From positions 124,001 through 188,000 of the forward strand of contig JAXMBZ010000007.1 of NCBI GenBank assembly GCA_046349615.1: a stretch of DNA of 64,000 bases, in the 5' to 3' direction. Under the pieces are notes generated by a model. That model searched no databases. It was not told where the DNA came from and saw only the letters and a list, made by a program, of their open reading frames with translations. Position numbers and translations under genes: made by a program. Shown here one piece after another: positions 26,883 to 34,012 of the stretch. This stretch comes from JADJNY01 sp046349615. Lineage in GTDB: Bacteria > Planctomycetota > UBA1135 > GCA-002686595. The first letter of the stretch is position 1; every line of letters begins with the position of its first letter.

Positions 26883-27977
26883 ATGCACCCGCCCCCCGTC
26901 CTCGCCCTGCTCCCGGCGCTGCTCGCGCTCCCCGCGGCCGCGCAGACCGTCTCCGTCACGATCCCCGTCGCGCAGGACGCGACCGTCTACGCGCGCAACG
27001 GCATCAACTGCGGCGTTCCGAACGGCCCGGCGGCCAACGGCGCCGGCGAGTACCTGATCGCGGACTACGACACGTGCGCCGACGAATACGACGCGCGCGC
27101 GCTCGTCCAGTTCGACGTCGCGGCGGCCGTGCCCGCGGGTGCGACGATCACGAGCGCGCGCCTCCAACTCGTGGGACACCAGAGCGTCTTCGGCTGCTGC
27201 GGGCTGCACGCCTACGCGATCCTCGCGCCCTGGACGGAGGGCCCGAGCGATCCTCCGGGCTTCGAGTTCACCGGGAGCGCGCCGCAGGCAGGCGACGTGA
27301 CGTGGGAGTACGCGAGCTATCCGAGCGTCCCCTGGCCCGGCGGCCCGCACGGCCCGCCGCACGGAGCGCAGGACGCGCTGCTCCTCCCGCCGCTGCCGGG
27401 ACTGTGGACGTTCCCGAGCACGCCCGCGATGGTGAGCCGCGCGCAGCAGTGGCTCGACCAGCCCGCGACGAACTTCGGGTGGATGCTCGAGTCGGACGAC
27501 GTGCTGCGCATGGCGAGCCGCGAGAGCACGACGAGCTTCGGCCCGCGCCTCGTCGTCGAGTACCTCCCTCCGTGCGGAGCGGTCGTGAACGAGTGCGTCG
27601 GCGTGCCGAACTCGACCGGTCAGGGTGCGACGCTGGGCTGGAGCGGGAGCACGAGCGTCGCGCAGAACGCGTTCACGGTGACGCTCGCGGGCGGCGTGCC
27701 GAACAGCGCGGGCTTCTTCTTCTTCGGCCCCGACGCGCAGCAGATCCCTTGGGGCAACGGCGCGCTCTGCGTCGACGGCCATCTCTACCGCCTCCTGCCC
27801 GCGGTCGGCTTCACGCCGAGCGGCACGGCGCAGCGCGCGATCGACTTCCAGACCGGGCCCGCGAGCGTCGTCGCGCCCTATTCGACCTGGCGTTTCCAGT
27901 GCAAGTATCGCGACGTCGCCGCGGGCGGAGCCCTCTTCAACGCCTCCGACGCCCTGCGCGTCACGTTCTGCCCCTGA
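26883..27977 (+). CDS. Secreted DNRLRE-domain protein with shared C-terminal module (first copy)
   Basis: 364 residues with a signal peptide (MHPPPVLALLPALLALPAAAQ). The DNRLRE-type beta-sandwich spans about 25-230: VAQDATVYARNG, ALVQFDVAAAVPAGATITSA and WLDQPATNFGWML are typical strands. The last 130 residues form a separate Cys-containing module (NSTGQGATLGWSG; GNGALCVDGHLYRL; FQCKYRDVAAGG; FNASDALRVTFCP) also found at the end of the proteins at 28064 and 44918. The DNRLRE fold is usually linked to surface or matrix structure. A paralog follows 86 nt later. Confidence 0.82.
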   Translation: MHPPPVLALLPALLALPAAAQTVSVTIPVAQDATVYARNGINCGVPNGPAANGAGEYLIADYDTCADEYDARALVQFDVAAAVPAGATITSARLQLVGHQSVFGCCGLHAYAILAPWTEGPSDPPGFEFTGSAPQAGDVTWEYASYPSVPWPGGPHGPPHGAQDALLLPPLPGLWTFPSTPAMVSRAQQWLDQPATNFGWMLESDDVLRMASRESTTSFGPRLVVEYLPPCGAVVNECVGVPNSTGQGATLGWSGSTSVAQNAFTVTLAGGVPNSAGFFFFGPDAQQIPWGNGALCVDGHLYRLLPAVGFTPSGTAQRAIDFQTGPASVVAPYSTWRFQCKYRDVAAGGALFNASDALRVTFCP

Positions 27978-28063
27978 GCACCCGGGCCGCGCGGCGGCCC
28001 CCGAGGTTCCGGGGTAGACTCCCGGGAGCCGCGCTGCGCGGCGCCCGCCGCGGAACCCCGCTC

Positions 28064-29128
28064 ATGAAGCCCCTCCGGCACTCGATCGCCCTCCTCGTCC
28101 TCCTCGCCGCGCCCGCCGCCGCGGGAACCGTGACCCTCGCTCCGTCGCAGGACGCGACGCTCCACTCCGAGAGCGGCAGCCTCGCGAACGGCGCCGGGGA
28201 CTACTTCTTCGCGGGCGAGACCGCCGTCGGCTCGAAGCGTCGCGCGCTCCTCCGCTTCGACGTCGCGAGCGCGATCCCCGCGGGCTCGACGATCGTGAGC
28301 GCGTCGCTCGTGCTCAACATGTCGCAGACGGCGGCGGGACCGGTCGACGTGGCGCTCCACCGCGCGACGGCGAGTTGGAGCGAAGGAACCGCGGATCCGT
28401 CGGGGCAGGAAGGCTCCGGAGCGGCAGCGCATGCGGGCGACTGCACGTGGACCTTCCGCGTGTTCTCGACGACGCTCTGGACGACGGCCGGCGGCGATTT
28501 CGTCGCGACGCCGAGCGCCGTGCACACCGTCGACCAGGGCCCGGGCGACACGTGGACCTCGCTCGCGATGGCGAACGACGTGCAGGCGTGGTTGAACGAC
28601 CCCGCGTCGAACTTCGGCTGGATCCTGCTCGGCGACGAGACGCAGCCCGTGACGGCGAAGCGCTTCGACAGCCGCACGAACCCGATCGTCGCGAACCGTC
28701 CGCAGCTCGTGATCGACTTCTCGCCGCCGCTCGTCCCGGCGAACTACTGCACGGCGACCGCGAACTCGACCGGCCTCCCCGGCCATCTCACCGCGCTCTC
28801 CGCGCCTTCGATCTCCACGGGGCCCTTCCAACTCCAGGCCTCGCAACTCCCGCCGAACACGATGTGCGCGTTCTTCTTCGGAAGCGAGCGCACCGAGACG
28901 CCGCTCGGAAACGGCAACCTGTGCGTCACGGGCTCGATGTTCCGCCTCGGGACGTCCCAGGCGAGCCCGGCCGGCGTCGCCCTGCGCACCGCCGTGCTCA
29001 CCGCACCGCCCGCGAACGTGATCACGCCGTTCTCGACGTGGTGCTTCCAAGCGCAGTACCGCAACGTCGCGGCGGGCGGCGCGGGCTTCAACCAGACCGA
29101 CGGGCTCGCCCTCACCTTCCTCCCCTGA
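28064..29128 (+). CDS. Secreted DNRLRE-domain protein with shared C-terminal module (second copy)
   Basis: 354 residues, tandem paralog of the preceding gene. Signal peptide at 1-20; DNRLRE-type domain about 22-225 (PSQDATLHSESG, ALLRFDVASAIPAGSTIVSA, WLNDPASNFGWILLG). The C-terminal module (about 230-354) has NSTGLPGHLTAL, GNGNLCVTGSMFRLG, FQAQYRNVAAGG and FNQTDGLALTFLP. A TAGACT hexamer is 43 nt upstream and no clear ribosome site is present. Divergence between the copies suggests an old duplication. A perfect hairpin terminator follows 23 nt after the stop. Confidence 0.82.
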   Translation: MKPLRHSIALLVLLAAPAAAGTVTLAPSQDATLHSESGSLANGAGDYFFAGETAVGSKRRALLRFDVASAIPAGSTIVSASLVLNMSQTAAGPVDVALHRATASWSEGTADPSGQEGSGAAAHAGDCTWTFRVFSTTLWTTAGGDFVATPSAVHTVDQGPGDTWTSLAMANDVQAWLNDPASNFGWILLGDETQPVTAKRFDSRTNPIVANRPQLVIDFSPPLVPANYCTATANSTGLPGHLTALSAPSISTGPFQLQASQLPPNTMCAFFFGSERTETPLGNGNLCVTGSMFRLGTSQASPAGVALRTAVLTAPPANVITPFSTWCFQAQYRNVAAGGAGFNQTDGLALTFLP

Positions 29129-29151
29129 CGGTGCTCCGCCCCGGAAACGAA

Positions 29152-29175
29152 GCCGCCCCCGGAGCCGGGGGCGGC
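29152..29175. terminator. Perfect GC hairpin between convergent genes
   Basis: GCCGCCCCCGG-AG-CCGGGGGCGGC: 11-bp perfect arms separated by 2 nt, so the real loop will be a little larger. It sits midway between the DNRLRE gene stop at 29128 and the aminotransferase stop at 29201 and can serve both. A short T run (TTT) follows on the plus strand. Confidence 0.75.
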
Positions 29176-29200
29176 CGCGTTTCGCACGGTCGGTCCGCGA

Positions 29201-30514
29201 CTACGCGCGCACCTTCGCGGGCAGGCAGCGCTCGAGCTTCGCGAGCGCGAGGTCGACGTCCGCCTTCTGCACGACGAACGGCAGGCGGAAGCGGATCGAG
29301 CGATCGCCGCACTGGATGCCGAGCAGCTTCTCGTCGCGCATGCGCTTGATCCACGCGTCGCGCGTGGCGACGTCCTTCAGCGTGAACGCGACGAGCGAGC
29401 CGAGGCCGCGCACGTTCGAGATCTCGCCGCGATCCTTCGCGAGCGCGCGCAGGCCCTGGACGAGGTACGCGCCCTGCTTCGCCACGTTCTCGTGCAGCTT
29501 CTCGCCGAGGATGATCTCGATGAACTGCTTGCTGCGCACCATGTCGGTGAGGCTGCCGCCCCACGTCGAGTTGATGCGACTCGGCTTGTGGAAGACGTTT
29601 TCGGGCACGTCGTCGACGCGCTTGTTCGCGTACAGCCCGCAGATCTGCGTCTTCTTGCCGAACGCGACGACGTCCGGCTCGACGCCGAGGTGCTGCCAGA
29701 GCCACGGCTTGCCCGAGCCGAAGAAGCCCGTCTGGACCTCGTCGAACACGAGCAGCGCGTCGTTCTCGTCCGCGTACTGGCGCAGGCGCTTCAAGAACTC
29801 GCCGCGGAAGTGGTTGTCGCCGCCCTCCGACTGCATCGGCTCGATCAGGATGCACGCGACGCGCTTCTTGTAGCGCTGGAACGCGGCCTCGATCTCGCGG
29901 CACGAACGCGCTTCCTCGAGCGCGACGTCGTTCGCGATGCCGCCGTCGGCGTCGAACTCGATCGCGGGGTTGTGCACGCGCGGCCAGTCGAACTTCGGGA
30001 AGAGCGCGACCTTGTCGGTCTTCGTGTTCGTCACGGAGAGCGTGTAGCCCGAGCGCCCGTGGAAGGCCTGTTTGAAGTGCAGCACGACGAGCGACGCGCC
30101 GTCATCCGTCACCTTCTCCTTCTGCGCCTTCCAGTCGAACGCGACCTTCATCGCGTTCTCGACGGCGAGCGCGCCGCCCGAGATCCAGAAGTGGTAGGGA
30201 TGCGACGGCGGCGTGACGCGCGTCGCGAAGGCCTCGACGAACTCGGCCTGGAGCTGCGTGTACAGGTCCGAGTTCGACGGGTTGTTCACCGCGGCCTTCG
30301 TGAGGTTCGCGAGGAACGCGGGCTCCGCCATCTTCGGGTGGTTGTAGCCGATCGGCCACGACGCGAAGCACGTGAAGAAGTCGAGGTAGTCCGTCCCCGT
30401 GCGCGCGTCGTGGAGCCACGGACCGCGCGAGCGGTCGAGGTCGAGCACGAAGGGGTATCCATCCGCCAACTGGTGGCGCTTGAGCGTCTCGTGGACGTGC
30501 TTGGGGTCGATCAT
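29201..30514 (-). CDS. lat: L-lysine 6-aminotransferase (LAT)
   Basis: PLP enzyme moving the epsilon-amino group of L-lysine to 2-oxoglutarate, giving 2-aminoadipate-6-semialdehyde. The 437 residues match class III aminotransferases of LAT length: SGGALAVENAMKVAFDW (112-128), FHGRSGYTLSVTNT, ILIEPMQSEGGDNHF (222-236), VFDEVQTGFFGSG and the PLP Lys287 in AFGKKTQICG. The motifs EGGDNHF and SRINSTWGGSL are specific to the lysine branch. It starts in an ATGA overlap with the degenerate ALDH gene, so the two are coupled. The aldehyde dehydrogenase at the left edge fits the next step. Confidence 0.93.
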   Translation of the reverse strand: MIDPKHVHETLKRHQLADGYPFVLDLDRSRGPWLHDARTGTDYLDFFTCFASWPIGYNHPKMAEPAFLANLTKAAVNNPSNSDLYTQLQAEFVEAFATRVTPPSHPYHFWISGGALAVENAMKVAFDWKAQKEKVTDDGASLVVLHFKQAFHGRSGYTLSVTNTKTDKVALFPKFDWPRVHNPAIEFDADGGIANDVALEEARSCREIEAAFQRYKKRVACILIEPMQSEGGDNHFRGEFLKRLRQYADENDALLVFDEVQTGFFGSGKPWLWQHLGVEPDVVAFGKKTQICGLYANKRVDDVPENVFHKPSRINSTWGGSLTDMVRSKQFIEIILGEKLHENVAKQGAYLVQGLRALAKDRGEISNVRGLGSLVAFTLKDVATRDAWIKRMRDEKLLGIQCGDRSIRFRLPFVVQKADVDLALAKLERCLPAKVRA

Positions 30515-31890
30515 GGCTGGGTCTCCGGGCTCGCGCGATCGATCGGGTCGACGCGCGGCGTGGGCCTCATCGGACGCGGGGCGGGGAGGCCTTGCGCGGC
30601 CGAGCGCGCGTCGAGGTCCTCGTCCCCGACGGGGGAGGGATCGGCGGAAAGATCTTCCGCCAAGGGGTCCTGGTCGAGCGCGTGCGCGAGCTCCTCGGCG
30701 CGCGCATCGCTCTCGACGCGCGCGAGCCCCAGGAGCGGCGCGGGACGCCCGAGCCACGCGAGGCGCATGTGCTCCTCGACGTTCGTGAACACGACGGCGC
30801 GGGGCCCGGAGGCCTCGGACGCCGCATCGGGCCGGTCGCCCGGCGTGAAGATCGGCGTCGCACCCTCGTCGAGCCCGAGCTCGAACGCGCGGCGATGGTG
30901 CTCGACGAGCGCGGCGTCGAGGGCGCGCAGCGGCCGCGCGACGTCGGCGTTCGCGGCGAGCTCGGCGAGCAGCGCGGCCGTGAAGCTCGAGAGGCTCCGC
31001 TCGTGGCAGAGCACGCGGCCGATCGCGCCCGGAGCCTGACCCGAGAGCGCGTCGCGCCGGCCGAACGCACCGGCGACGACGGCGCGCGCCTCCGCGACGG
31101 GGTCGGCGGAGCGCCGCACGATGCGGCTCGTGTTGCGGAGCACGCGCAGCGAGCGCTCGACGCACGGCGGCTCGTCGACGCCCGCACCGAAGCCGCCGCG
31201 ATCGCCGTCGTCCGCGTGGACGTCGTGGAGACGGCGCTCGAGCTCGCGCAACCGCGCGGAAGGACCCGACGCGGAGAGCCCGCGCACGCGCGGGTCGCGG
31301 AGCGCGTGCGCGAGCGTCTCGAAGCCGTCGTCGTGGAGCACCGCGATCGGCGCGTCGGCGGCGCCGGCGGCGATCGCTCGGGCGAGCGCGTCCGCGAGCA
31401 TCGGCGCCGCGGGATCGGAGAGGAGCAGCACCGAACGCCCGTGCGCGAGCAGCGCGACGACCTCGCGCGCGAGCGCGGCGTGGAGCTCGCTCCAATCGCG
31501 ACGCACGAGCACCGTCCCGGCGCACGGCGCGAACACGCCGCCGAGGGCGCCGCGCCCCCCTTCGCGCACGCCGCCGTGGAGCGCGTCCGCGAGTTCGTCG
31601 CGCGCGTCGGACGCCTCTTCCGGCGTCCACCCGAGCCGCGCCGCGAATCGCGCGTCGGGATCCGGGTCGGCGACGAAGCGCTGCAGCGCCGGAGCGAGTG
31701 CCGCGCGCCGCTCGGACGCCGAGCGCGCGCACCAGGTTCGTCCCGCGCGCTCGAGCGCTGCGAGCGCGGCGTCGACGTCGGCCGCGGAGGCGCGCGGGTA
31801 TTCGGCCGACTCGTCCGCGCCGCACGCGACCCGGAACGCATTCCCGCCGTGCGGAGGGGTCCAGGTTCCAGCGATCCAATGGGCGCGCAT
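30511..31890 (-). CDS. Aldehyde dehydrogenase superfamily protein without catalytic residues
   Basis: 459 residues. Begins like an ALDH (WIAGTWTPP; SAADVDAALAALERAGRTW), keeps a recognisable nucleotide-side segment (RSVLLLSDPAAPMLADALARA; SASGPSARLRELE) and the end of the catalytic domain (AGAFGRRDALSGQAPGAIGRVLCHE). In active enzymes the last motif reads GQ-x-C; here Pro replaces the nucleophilic Cys. The general-base Glu motif ELGG is also missing. The C-terminal 40 residues are a Pro/Asp-rich tail. It overlaps lat by 4 nt, so it is made with the aminotransferase. A binding or regulatory role is an inference. Confidence 0.72.
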   Translation of the reverse strand: MRAHWIAGTWTPPHGGNAFRVACGADESAEYPRASAADVDAALAALERAGRTWCARSASERRAALAPALQRFVADPDPDARFAARLGWTPEEASDARDELADALHGGVREGGRGALGGVFAPCAGTVLVRRDWSELHAALAREVVALLAHGRSVLLLSDPAAPMLADALARAIAAGAADAPIAVLHDDGFETLAHALRDPRVRGLSASGPSARLRELERRLHDVHADDGDRGGFGAGVDEPPCVERSLRVLRNTSRIVRRSADPVAEARAVVAGAFGRRDALSGQAPGAIGRVLCHERSLSSFTAALLAELAANADVARPLRALDAALVEHHRRAFELGLDEGATPIFTPGDRPDAASEASGPRAVVFTNVEEHMRLAWLGRPAPLLGLARVESDARAEELAHALDQDPLAEDLSADPSPVGDEDLDARSAAQGLPAPRPMRPTPRVDPIDRASPETQP

Positions 31891-31898
31891 GACCGCAG

Positions 31899-31930
31899 CT
31901 CGGAAGTGCGTTCCGAGTCGGGTTATGCTA
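31899..31930. promoter_or_regulatory. Shared divergent -10 (TATGCTA) plus hairpin between the ALDH-like gene and rnpA
   Basis: TATGCTA (31924-31930) gives TATGCT rightward, 31 nt before rnpA's ATG, and TAGCAT leftward, 34 nt before the ATG at 31890. Next to it CTCGGAA-GTGCG-TTCCGAG (31899-31917) is a perfect 7-bp inverted repeat in the leader of the leftward gene, a possible operator. Confidence 0.4.
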
Positions 31931-31960
31931 GGGATTTCGCCGCTCACGAACAAGAACGGC

Positions 31961-32386
31961 ATGCCCAAGAAGCTCCCCTTCCTCCGCTCGATGCGGCTCG
32001 TCCGCGGCGGCGATTTCGCACGCGTCTTCGCCGAGGGCGGCCGCGCGCGTGGAGCGGTCCTGCTCGTCGTCGCGCGCGAGAACGGACTCGGGACGAGCCG
32101 CCTCGGTCTGTCGGTCGGCCGTGCGATCTGGCGGTCCGCGGTGAAGCGCAACCGCGTGCGCCGGATCTTCCGCGAGGCGTTCCGCCTCTCGTTTCCCGAG
32201 CTGCCCGCGGGCTGCGACTTCGTGCTCGTTCCCGCGCGGCCGAAGCTCGAGCCCGAACTCGCCGCGACGCGCGCGGAGCTCGTGCGGCTCGCCCGCGAGG
32301 CGCGCTCCCGCGCGGGACGTCCGCGGCCTTCCCGCGGGCCCGCGCGGGGAAACGAGGCGCGCAAGCCGCGCGAGCCCGGGTCGTGA
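31961..32386 (+). CDS. rnpA: Ribonuclease P protein component
   Basis: Protein cofactor of RNase P for tRNA 5' maturation. The 141 residues contain the family signature RLGLSVGRAIWRSAVKRNRV followed by RRIFREAFR, and start MPKKLPFLRSMRLVRGGDFARVF. A second in-frame ATG at 31925 would add 12 residues but overlaps the -10-like TATGCT, so 31961 is preferred. The C-terminal 25 residues are a basic, Gly/Pro/Arg-rich tail longer than usual. The gene overlaps yidD by 4 nt. No rpmH is found upstream, unlike the common rpmH-rnpA order. Confidence 0.93.
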   Translation: MPKKLPFLRSMRLVRGGDFARVFAEGGRARGAVLLVVARENGLGTSRLGLSVGRAIWRSAVKRNRVRRIFREAFRLSFPELPAGCDFVLVPARPKLEPELAATRAELVRLAREARSRAGRPRPSRGPARGNEARKPREPGS

Positions 32387-32679
32387 CGAGCTTCGTCCGC
32401 CGCGCCGCGACCGCGCCGATCCGCGCGTACCAGCGCTGGCTCTCGCGCTGGAAGCCGCCGATGTGCCGCTTCACGCCGACGTGCAGCCAGTACGCCGTCG
32501 AAGCGCTCGAGGTCCACGGCCTCTTCGCGGGCGGAGCGCGCGCGGCGTGGCGCCTGCTTCGCTGCCATCCGCTGACGCGCCCCGGCTTCGACCCCGTGCC
32601 CGGTGGTCCGAGCGAGGCCGCGCGCGCGAAACACGCGGGTTGTCCTCGCCCTTCGCCCTGCGCGCACTGCGCCGAGTGA
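32383..32679 (+). CDS. yidD: Membrane protein insertion efficiency factor YidD
   Basis: 98 residues, GTG start inside a GTGA overlap with rnpA. The conserved core is complete: IRAYQRWLSRW, CRFTPTCSQYAVEALEVHG and RLLRCHPLTRPGFDPVP, with three conserved Cys. YidD is a small amphipathic protein that helps YidC-dependent insertion into the inner membrane. The C-terminal tail adds two more Cys (GCPRPSPCAHC). The yidC gene that often follows is absent; a TolB-like lipoprotein gene comes next. Confidence 0.93.
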   Translation: MTSFVRRAATAPIRAYQRWLSRWKPPMCRFTPTCSQYAVEALEVHGLFAGGARAAWRLLRCHPLTRPGFDPVPGGPSEAARAKHAGCPRPSPCAHCAE

Positions 32680-32717
32680 CCGACGCGCGCGCGCTCGCAA
32701 CGCCGCACGCCTTCGAC

Positions 32718-32723
32718 TAGCCT
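32718..32723 (+). promoter_or_regulatory. -10-like TAGCCT before the propeller lipoprotein
   Basis: TAGCCT ends 7 nt before the ATG at 32731, with no ribosome binding site, consistent with a leaderless transcript. Confidence 0.5.
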
Positions 32724-32730
32724 GCGCGCC

Positions 32731-33876
32731 ATGCGTTCCCCCGTGAAGTCCACGACCGTCGCCGTCCCGTCCGTCCTGGTCCTCCTCGCGCTGGCGAGCT
32801 GCCGTTCCGACGGCGCGAGCGCGGCCGCGTCCCCCGCGAGTTCCGGCTCCGCCGCGCGTCCGCCGCTCCCCGTCGTGAGCAACGCCGACGCTCTGATCGA
32901 GAAGGGCGAGACGCACTTCGCGCACCTGTGGCGCCTGACGAAGGGCGTCGACAACGCGGCGGAGGGCTACTGGAGCTTCGACGGCCGCGCGATCACGATG
33001 CAGGCGACGCCGAACGGCGCGCAGTGCGATCGGATCTACGCGCTCGGCGTCGGCGGGAACGACGCGCGCTTGATCTCGAACGAGCACGGCGTCACGACGT
33101 GCTCGTACTTCCTGCCCGATGGGAAGTCGATCCTCTACGCGTCGACGCACGCGTGGGCCATGGACTGCCCGCCGAAGCCCGACATGAGCAAGGGCTACGT
33201 GTGGCCCGTGCACCCCGAGTACGACATCTACGTGCACGACCTCGCGACCGGGAAGGAGCGCGCGCTGACGACGACGTACGGCTACGACGCGGAGGCGACG
33301 ATCTCGCCGCTCGGTGATCGGATGGTGTTCACGTCGACGCGTTCGGGCGATCTCGAGTTGTGGACGAGCGACCTCGACGGCAACCACCTCCAGCAGGTCA
33401 CGAACGCGCCCGGCTACGACGGCGGCGCGTTCTTCAGCCACGACGGGAAGTGGCTCGTGTTCCGCGCGACGGCGTTCACGCCGGGCAAGGAGCAGGAGGA
33501 GATCGCGCAGTACCGCGGGCTCCTTTCGAACTGGCTCGTCAAGCCGACGAAGATGGAGATCATGCTCGTCCGCCCCGACGGGTCGGAGCGCAAGCAGGTG
33601 ACGCACCTCGGCCGCGCGAACTTCGCGCCGTTCTTCTTCCCGGACGACCGGCGCATCGTGTTCGCGAGCAACCACCACGACTCGTCGCGTGAAGGCCGCA
33701 AGTTCGACCTCTTCGCCTGCGATCTCGACGGGAAGGACCTCGAGCGCCTGACGACCTACGACGGCTTCGACGCGTTCCCGATGTTCAGCCCCGACGGCAA
33801 GTGGTTCGTCTTCGCGAGCAACCGCGGCGGCGCGACGCCGGAGGAAACGAACCTCTACGTCGCCGAGTGGCGCTGA
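32731..33876 (+). CDS. TolB-like beta-propeller (PD40) lipoprotein
   Basis: 381 residues. The N-terminal helix ends in a lipobox LASC with Cys24, so it is probably lipid-anchored outside the cytoplasm. From about 60 on it shows repeated PD40/WD40-like blades: YWSFDGRAITMQATPNG, SYFLPDGKSILYAST, TISPLGDRMVFTSTRSG, FFSHDGKWLVFRAT, FFFPDDRRIVFASN and MFSPDGKWFVFASNRGG. This is a TolB-type six-bladed propeller without an enzyme domain, often a binding module. It is not near tol or pal genes. It ends opposite the M28 peptidase gene, with a strong hairpin between. Confidence 0.85.
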   Translation: MRSPVKSTTVAVPSVLVLLALASCRSDGASAAASPASSGSAARPPLPVVSNADALIEKGETHFAHLWRLTKGVDNAAEGYWSFDGRAITMQATPNGAQCDRIYALGVGGNDARLISNEHGVTTCSYFLPDGKSILYASTHAWAMDCPPKPDMSKGYVWPVHPEYDIYVHDLATGKERALTTTYGYDAEATISPLGDRMVFTSTRSGDLELWTSDLDGNHLQQVTNAPGYDGGAFFSHDGKWLVFRATAFTPGKEQEEIAQYRGLLSNWLVKPTKMEIMLVRPDGSERKQVTHLGRANFAPFFFPDDRRIVFASNHHDSSREGRKFDLFACDLDGKDLERLTTYDGFDAFPMFSPDGKWFVFASNRGGATPEETNLYVAEWR

Positions 33877-33915
33877 GGCGTCCGTAGGCCGCGGCGGCCC
33901 GCGCGCTCGCGTGCG

Positions 33916-33941
33916 GCTCGTCCGTCGCGACGGCGACGAGC
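33916..33941. terminator. Hairpin between convergent genes
   Basis: GCTCGTC and GACGAGC flank the perfect palindrome CCGTCGCGACGG, giving a long stem with one bulged base. It lies in the 136-bp gap between the propeller lipoprotein and the M28 peptidase genes. No T-tract is present. Confidence 0.45.
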
Positions 33942-34012
33942 AGGGCCCCCGTGGCGCGGTCCGACGCGCCGTACGTCCGCGCGTCGGCCCGGCTCCTCCG
34001 CCGCTCGCGCGC

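Noticed and set aside
31925..31960. Longer rnpA starting at the upstream ATG (31925)
   Set aside because: The 12 added residues are not part of the family and this ATG sits inside the predicted -10 hexamer TATGCT.
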